DNA of 64,000 nucleotides from Populus alba (lineage: Eukaryota > Streptophyta > Magnoliopsida > Malpighiales > Salicaceae): contig NC_133293.1 of NCBI RefSeq assembly GCF_005239225.2, forward strand, positions 7,626,001-7,690,000, given 5' to 3'. Shown piece after piece: positions 56,745 through 64,000 of the stretch. The notes under the pieces were generated by a model. It had not been told where the DNA came from. It did not search any database and saw nothing but the letters and a program-made list of their open reading frames with translations. The position numbers and the translations under genes were made by a program. Positions within the stretch are counted from its first letter, which is position 1; the number at the start of each line of letters is the position of its first letter.

Positions 56745-58104
56745 CATGGGCATGATGAGGTCCAAGGGCACTTGTGATCCAGAGAAGCAGCTTGTCCAAG
56801 CAGCTCTCGATCGCCTTCAAAAAAGGCCATGTCTTCTTCGGTTAAAGTCACCCAAGCCTCGACTCCCTCGCCGTCTCTTGTGTCCATAATTGTAGTCACG
56901 TTCTTGTTAGCCCCGGCGGGAATGGTCACCCAGGTGGGCTTTCCCCACCCGAAATCAATCCCGTAAAACGGAAACCTTTGCCAGAAATCGACGTGCTTCA
57001 TAAAAAGTCTACATTACCTTCTGGAGGCATGCTTCCCGCCCCTTGGAAAGATATCACAAACGCCATGAAAGCCTTATCTTCTCCCATTCTCACTAGTTCT
57101 CACCAAAATCCCGCAACCCTTTCCTGTAGCTTGACCATCACCAAGCTTTGCAAGTTCTATCTCACACTCCGTAGCACATGAAGCAAAGTAACCACGAGGT
57201 TCCAAAAGTGTTTTCAGGGCAAGGGAGGACGCCATTCTCTTGGCTGTAAATTCACGAGATTGTGAGAAATGAATATCTTTAAATGCTCCGAATTCGATCT
57301 TGATGCGTTCATTGCCACATTTTACCAAATCAGGGCCTGTCACAGCTTCAACTCTTGTCGCGACATGTCAACGCTTTTCACTCACAGCTTTTCGCCTGGA
57401 GAGCAGCAATTCTTGGAGGGCATTTCAAAGACAAGTCTCTTTGTAACGTATTATCATTATCAATTCCGGACAGCTGCAGGCCTTGTAAGCGGTAATCTGC
57501 GTGGAATAGGATGATGCGTTGAATAATGGAAAGCCGGTACTACTGATCGTCGACAGACCGGAAAGCCGCGGCTGCTCCCAAGCCTTGATGCAAAGTGGCT
57601 GAATAACGGATCAGGGCTGCCTTGGTAGAAAATGCAAAACTCCATCGCCCAACCCATCCCGCAGCAAAGAAAATTTGCTTGAACAAGCACTAGACTACCG
57701 TGAGTGCTTCTGCGTGATTCAGTCCTCAAACAGGAACTGAATTTTCTTATCAGTCTCCAACATCAGGCTTTTTGCAAGAAACTTGAGAGAATACAGCTGA
57801 CTCGTGATTCAACAAACAACAGCTCCAAGATCGTTGCATTCAATCTTGAGACCCACCATCTTTGATCCTGCCGGCGAGTGGGTAGAATCGGGTTAAGGTT
57901 TCAGACAGCGATCGCTTTAGCCGCTGAGATTCGTGAGCTACCTTGAGTTGCTGCATAGCCAAATTGGAGTACAAGGGACCAAAGGTTCATAATGACACAC
58001 AGGGAGCAAGCTTTGATCCAGAAGCTAAGGGTTGAACTTTCTCAAGTGATTTAAGGTTTGGCAGAGCGATGGTTTTATGACTTCTCAGCAACGATCTATA
58101 CCAT
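56745..58104 (-). pseudogene. BAHD acyltransferase pseudogene
   Basis: Minus strand from ATG 58102-58104. Fragments in order: a 'NHLRKFNP' leader, 'RLKRSLSETLTRFYPLAGR' (about 57945-57885), 'VQANF' (about 57690), 'RIAALQAKAVSE', 'TRVEAVTG', then a well-preserved C-terminus 'FPFYGIDFGWGKPTWV' and 'GEGVEAWVTLTEEDMAFFE' (57000-56820). Several frameshifts and stops; the HxxxD region is not recognisable. Canonical DFGWGKP differs from the DFGWAKP of the intact genes, so it is a separate lineage in the cluster. Confidence 0.85.
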
Positions 58105-61100
58105 TTACCTGATCTAGAGCCACTTGTTTTTCTCCTACAGTTTTCGGTAGAATTGTCACAATATCTGGCTAGCAGCTTTTATCGACTCCCGATCACCTGC
58201 TAATCCATGATTTATTGTTAATCTTTCTGCTTCTCTATACTTCTTGTCCATAAACTAATGTTTTGAAGACCCAAGAGAAAAAAAAGGTTAGCGCGATGTA
58301 ATTTTCATTTTTCCATTGCGGAGCCAGGGAAAAAATCGGACGAGGTGCACAAGGTTTAGCCTCGGCGCGTACAAGGTCACTGTCAATTCACAACAAAGCA
58401 AGACCTTAATGTGATGACGAAGACTAAATAATCTAGCCACTGGCTTTATCCATCAATCAATAATTAATCAACACAGGCAATTGGGTTTGATTCAGATGTT
58501 CTCAGGAAGTTCTTCTTTATATGAACGATGGCTGTTCAAATGCCAATTCAATACAGCTAGGTTGTCTATAGAATATGATGTGATGGAGTGCTTCAACGTT
58601 ATTTGTTTTAAATTTACTATTAAAAAATAATTAAAAACCATACCATGTCTTAATCCTTTACCTACAAAACAATTAAAGAAAAAAAACAAGCAGAAGTTTT
58701 CGAAAGAATAAATAAACAAAGTATTCATATAACTACAACGCATAGTTTGAACCATGGAGGGTTGGGAAGAAACATGTTTGATGACGGGTGACTCGATTGG
58801 AAGCAAATTATAAATAGGTTAAAACTTTGTAAAAATGTTGAGCCAAAAAAACAAATACTAGAAAATGCTAGCTTTCAAGATCCTACATAGACACCTGATT
58901 TTTGCGACATTTATATACTTACTTTTAGTTCAGAAAACTAAAATCTTTCTGCAAGATTAGTAGATTAACTCCTTAGATTACATTGGGAAGGTGAAGTGTC
59001 TTTTTGTTACTGCCAAAAGAAAAATCTACCATATCAAATAAAGTATGAAAACTTTTGAGAATTTCAAGATTAATAATTTGAAAAAATTACGACTATAGGA
59101 AGCCTGGAAGAAATAACTTTTTTTATTCACCAATGGGAGTGTTTTTTTCTTTATTAGAAAAAAAAAATAAAAGAATTTGGATTTTTTCATTGTATCACTC
59201 TCCACTTTAGTATTGTCATTTAAAAATAATGCTATGGATTGGTTAGAAAAAAGGCAGCCCTATATATATTTAAAAAAATGGTCCCGATCCACTTTTTTTT
59301 TCTTAGATTATTAACTTGGGGTTTTGAGAAGTTCCTTCATTGACCATTTAGTACGGACTGGATATTTTACCTCAAAACTTTATTTTGTTCCCATCTTTGT
59401 TTCATGATTAAAAAAAGAGAAAAGATTCATTGGAAAAAAAATAATAACGAATGAGAAGTTATTGTTAACCATGATTTTGATCTGAAAATAGTTATTTTTG
59501 CGTTTGCGAATGGGTTCCTTTGGAATAAGATTAAGTTCATTGAAGTATTTTTTTTGACTTTATTCATTCCCAAAAAATAAATCAAGGAATCACAGAAGTT
59601 TTTTTTATAATTGAGTGATTTTTGCATTTGACTTGGGTTCTTCCAAATGGCAGTTTTTAAAAGCTTTTATATATTTTAATTGTTTCAAGTGAAAAAAATA
59701 TAGAAATGGGTTCTTAGGGTTCCAAAAAATATGACCTCGATTTTCCAACCACTATAGTTGGTGGTTTTGAAACTAGGTTTTAATGATTGTCATTGATTTT
59801 TTTTTTTTTATAAAAAAAAGAAATACAACATAAGAGTTGGGCTTGGCTTTTAGCGTCTTACTAGGAAGTATGAGCCTCTTTTGTTTTTTGTTTTTATTTT
59901 ATTTTAAATTGAAACCCTTCTTCTTTTTATGTATTTTAGTTTGTGTTTTTTTTTTAAATTTGATTAAGACCCTCTCTCTTTATTATTTTCTTTTTTTTAA
60001 GTTCAAAGACAAGTTTTAAGAATTTGGTATGAGTTTATGATTTTAGGTTATAGGCTGCGGTGGTTAACCCATTAACCCAGTTATCTAGCTAAAATATTTT
60101 TCGTCCAAGTATTATTTTTTTTTCTTATAAAGCAAAATGTTTGGTCGATGTTGTTTTAATTTGTTCTCTGACCCAAAAAATTCAATAATTCAATGTTAAA
60201 TTGGTGATTCTTAAATGAAATAGTAATAAATGAGGGAAATTATTGTGATTTGTGATGAACATCCCCCAATAAATTAACTTAAATTTTAGATGGTATAATA
60301 ATAAATTGGTACGTGAAATATTCAACCTAATAGCGAATTCGGTGTAAATCTTCGATCGGGTAAAATTAATTATTTAAGAAAAATCTTTTAAAATTGGGTT
60401 GGTGGGTTTTTAGTGGTTTGGTGGGTGGTCTACTAGTAAATTCTAAATAACAATAATGTATGATTTTACATGCAAATAAATATTGGTTGTAGTATAAGCT
60501 CCATGTACAATCATGGTATCGATATTTAGATATTTGGATATAGACTATGATACAAATATAGTCTGTTGTTTGGATTAAAAATTAATAAGATTGATAGTAT
60601 CATAGTATGATGTTTGCGAATATATACTATAAATACAAATATAACCTATCATTTGCATTAGAGGAATAAGGTGATTGATGAGTATGTCATAGTTGAATGC
60701 TGGATATAGCTCAAAATAGTTCATGAAAATATCCCTATGATAGGGAATTAATATAAATAAATTAGCTTTTACAAAAATTAGAAAGACAATATATTTACAA
60801 TTCATGCTTTGCTAGCAGCTGAGAAAACAGTTAAATGTGTGGAAATCAATGAAAATGCAATAGTGAAATTATATAAGGAAAATTGATTAGATCACAACGA
60901 GAGGATATGATGAGTTGAAAAAATTAAATAAACCATTATTAGTAAAATTTTAATATTGATTATTTTAAATAAGGTCGTAACAATTGATTTAACTTGTGAT
61001 ATCGAATTGTCCATCTCCATACTTAAGGAGAATTTTCATGTGATATTTTAATACGTTATTAAATAGGGCATTAAAAAAAAATAGAAGATGGAAAAATTAT

Positions 61101-61690
61101 TTGAATGTATTATAAATAGGCATAAGGAATATATTAAAATATAACACAATTGAATATGCCATAATTGGGCATAAGAAAAAATACTAAGATGGAAACAATA
61201 GTCGAAATTATGCCATAAATGGGCATTGAGAAATATTCGAGTTTGAAAAAATAAATAGAACTTTGCATAAATCGATACTAGAAATTTTTAAGTTGCAAAG
61301 AAATATTTGAATTAATGTACCGTAAATGGGATCTAAAAAAAATATCCGAGATGAAAAATATATTTCAATAAGTTAGAAAGTCATAAAGTATATAAGTTAG
61401 TATATATATATATAAAGTGAAGTTGAAAAATATATTAAATGAGTTCATGAAATATAATGATAAATAAGGAGTAATTAAGAAAAATAATAATATTTCTTAA
61501 TTTCCAACTTGATATTTAGTTATAAAAAAAAATAGCATTCAATAATTTGATATTTATTGGAATATAAAAGCCAAAATTTTATTAAACAAGTACTTTAAAT
61601 TTTTAATCCTCTATCATAATTTTTACTTCTTCTAAAAAAAACACTTTGAACAATGATTTACAGATTTTTTTACATAAAAAAAAAATATAT
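58105..61690. other. AT-rich intergenic, no gene seen
   Basis: No coding region supported on either strand. 60053-60120 has a short 'gttaacccattaacccag' phrase like the 50-kb repeat. Confidence 0.5.
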
Positions 61691-61707
61691 ATTAACAATA
61701 TCTAAAT

Positions 61708-61737
61708 GGTGTGGGGGAATCACTGTTCCCCCACACC
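61708..61737. repeat. Perfect hairpin at the head of the second T-rich array
   Basis: 'ggtgtgggggaa', loop tcactg, then the exact reverse complement: a 12-bp GC-rich stem in very AT-rich DNA. Confidence 0.95.
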
Positions 61738-63400
61738 TAAATCACTTGGATTACAACAGTAATCCCACAGGTGCTTTCCTTTTTTTTTTTTTTTTTGTTT
61801 TGCATTTTTGTTCATTTCTTTTTTCAACTTTCCCTCTTCTTCTTTTTTTTCATTTTTTTTCTCTTTTTTTTTTTTTGAAATCGCCTTTCCTTTTTTTTTT
61901 TCACAACTTTGCTTTTTCTTTTTTTCCATGTAATTTTCTTTTAAAATGTTTTTCCTGTTTAATTTTTTGGGATTTTTTTTTAAAAACTTTTTTTAAATAT
62001 TGAACTTGCGGTTAAAATTCTGCTTTATAATTTATTTTCCTTTAAAATATTGTTGGACTTGTTACGGAGTGTTTTTTTCAATTAGTTTTTCTATTTTATT
62101 TTTTTATTTTTCAAATTATATTTGTTAAATTTTTTTATATTGAGCTTGATTATATTTATTTTGTATTTTTTTCTTTTAAACATTGTTGATTGCTACAGTG
62201 GTTTCTCTGATGGTTTTTTTTGTTTTTGTTTTTATTTCTCCAAAATTATCTTTTTTTATTTTATTTTTTTAATTAGGAGCTGATTAAAAATTACAGTTAC
62301 AATATATGAGGAAAGTACTATAACTTTTCCTTGCCAAATTACTGTGGATTGCTAAAATGTTTTTTCTTATGTGGTTTTTTCTGTTTTCTTATGTTTTTTT
62401 TTCTAAAATTGTCTTTGTCAATTTTATTCTTTAAATATTAAGCTGTTTAATAATTGCAAATTACAAATAAATACAAGTTTTTCCTCACAAAAACACTATG
62501 GATTGATACAATTTTTTCCTTACATGGTTTTTTTCCAGTTTCTTTTTGTGTTTTGCTTTTTGTTTATAATATTTTTTTTTAAATTATCTTCGTCGATTTT
62601 TTTTTTTTAATATCGAGTTGAGGTTAGAATTTAACTTTGTAATAAAGCTTAATCATGTGGGGGAAAACACTGTAGATTTCCTCACAAAACATTGTTGAAA
62701 ATTACTATTAAAAGTCATTTATAAATAATGTTAAATCATGTGGGGAAGCACTGTAGCTTTCATTACAAAATATCGTGAATTGCTACAGTGTTTCCAACAT
62801 GATTTTTTTTCCTTTTTTTGTGTTTTCTTTAATATTTTTTTTTCTAAAATTATCTTTGTTGATTAATATTTTTTTAATATTGAGCCGATTAAGAATTTAG
62901 CTTTTATAATTTTTTTTTAAAACACTGTGAAATTATTGCAGTGTTTTTCCATATGATTTTTTTATTATTTTTTCCAAAATTATCTTTGTTTATTTTTTAA
63001 AAAATATTAAGTTGGTTAAGAATTATAATTAATATAATAAAGTTAAATCATATAGGGAAAGCGTTATAGTTTTTCTTACAAAACAATAAGGATTGCTACA
63101 TATTTATCTAAATGGTTTTTTATTTTATTTATTGGGGATAAAGCACTGTAGTTTTCCTCATAAAATATTTATCAATTGCTACAATGTTTTTTCTTATAGG
63201 TTTTTTTCCTTCCAAATTATCTTTGTTGGTTTTTTTAATATTAAGTTGGTAGAAAATTTAGCTTGTAATTTTATTTCTTTTTATTAACAGAAAGCTAAAT
63301 CATGTGGCGAAAGCAATGTATCTTTCCTCCCAAAACATTATGGATTGCTACAAATCATTTTTGTTCAGTCTCTAAGTTTTGATCACCAACACAATTTTTT
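61738..63400. repeat. T-rich degenerate tandem array, second copy
   Basis: Same family as 45480-47488: 'ttgagctgattaagaattta' recurs at about 62000, 62140, 62275, 62440, 62612, 62880, 63007 and 63240, alternating with 'gattgctacagtgtttc' and T-runs. More diverged than the first array. Confidence 0.75.
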
Positions 63401-63708
63401 TTTCCCGTCATGAAATATTAGCTCCATCATATCTTTAGTTTCTATTACTTATCTAGCGTTGGTTCACAATTATAACACTATTAAATATATTTATTTTATA
63501 GCCCGCCGGCAGCGCCATGTGGGCATGTATCTCGTGTTATATATATATATATGATCCGACAAAGCGTGAGACAGCCGACCTATCTTTGCCACTACTTGAC
63601 TATTTGTTTAGGGCTTCAAGCCTCAAGGTTTTGATGTATATTATTGTTTTGGAGGAGCACGCACATTCTACAAATGTCTTCTCCCTTTACACAATTAAAT
63701 TGAGGTGC
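63401..63708. other. Spacer between tandem array and BAHD fragment
   Basis: Short AT tract at about 63540-63553; no gene seen. Confidence 0.5.
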
Positions 63709-64000
63709 ACTTAAAAATCGCGGATATTCATCACCCATGGCTAGCTCTCCAAACTCTTCAGCAGACCTCCAAATTGCTAACGAAGCACCATCCCCTTGGA
63801 TTATACTCACATAGTTCTTATCAAATTCTTCGAGCTCTTTTCTTATTCGGCTGACCAAGCCCTGCAGTTCTAACTGATCATCACCATCCTCCATGGATGC
63901 TCCGTTAATATTCCAAGCAGTTACCGGCATAGTTTTCCGGTAATGGTGGGCGCAAACCTTTTGAGCATTTTCAAGCTGAGAGACAGCGTAGACTTTCTTG
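63709..64000 (-). pseudogene. BAHD acyltransferase fragment, continues past the window edge
   Basis: Minus strand. 'PPLPENYAGNC' in one frame shifts to 'LQGLVSRIRKELEEFDKNYV' and 'EEFGELAMGDEYPRFLS' in another (63930-63709). This is the middle-to-late part of a BAHD enzyme, before the DFGWG motif. Similarity stops at 63709, so the C-terminus with DFGWG is missing. The N-terminal part would lie beyond 64000. Confidence 0.75.

Overview
The window is AT-rich plant nuclear DNA dominated by transposable elements. It most likely comes from a woody eudicot of the poplar/willow type. That assignment is an inference from repeat families I recognise (an Au-like SINE, a MITE with a 'gatgtgctgat' core, long purine-rich LTRs) and from vinorine-synthase-like BAHD acyltransferases; no marker gene proves it. 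There is a 500-N assembly gap at 1333-1832.

Host genes: the only host family is a cluster of clade-III-like BAHD acyltransferases. Two intact intronless copies (4626-5918 and 38595-39887, both 430 aa, about 95% identical) lie inside a segmental duplication (2406-6537 and 31364-40413). Around them are a 3' fragment (6538-6717), a nearly complete copy with a broken start (51090-52371), a minus-strand pseudogene (56745-58104) and a minus-strand fragment running off the right edge (63709-64000).

Mobile DNA: (1) A PIF/Harbinger transposase remnant is cut by the gap (962-1332). (2) A Tat/Ogre-like composite is scattered over 6718-10240 and 22185-27790, with an LTR that has a polypurine tract on one side and a primer-binding site on the other, a gag stub, minisatellites and a second LTR. 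(3) A young Athila-lineage Ty3/gypsy element, 10246-22179, minus strand, with 1.8-kb LTRs and TSD taaag, is nested in the Tat/Ogre-like DNA. (4) Two probable solo LTRs of the Tat/Ogre-like family lie at 23840-25676 and 47489-49832. (5) A decayed 5-kb Reina-like chromovirus at 32590-37622 (TSD aaatt) sits inside the second copy of the segmental duplication; the first copy shows the empty site. (6) There is a Ty1/copia remnant (41195-43110), an Au-like SINE with a perfect 16-bp TSD (29651-29857), MITE-like and SINE-like repeats, and two T-rich tandem arrays (45480-47488 and 61738-63400).

Most unusual: in the Athila element, where related elements have an env-like or non-coding region, there are two cargo reading frames in the same orientation as gag-pol. 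One encodes an Arg/Cys-rich protein resembling the nucleic-acid-binding proteins of carla-type plant RNA viruses (14174-14722). The other is an intronless, full-length LONELY GUY (LOG) cytokinin-activating-enzyme-like frame with one nonsense codon and altered catalytic motifs (13249-13902). Each has TATA-like and leader-like sequence just upstream. I find no tRNA, rRNA or CRISPR features.
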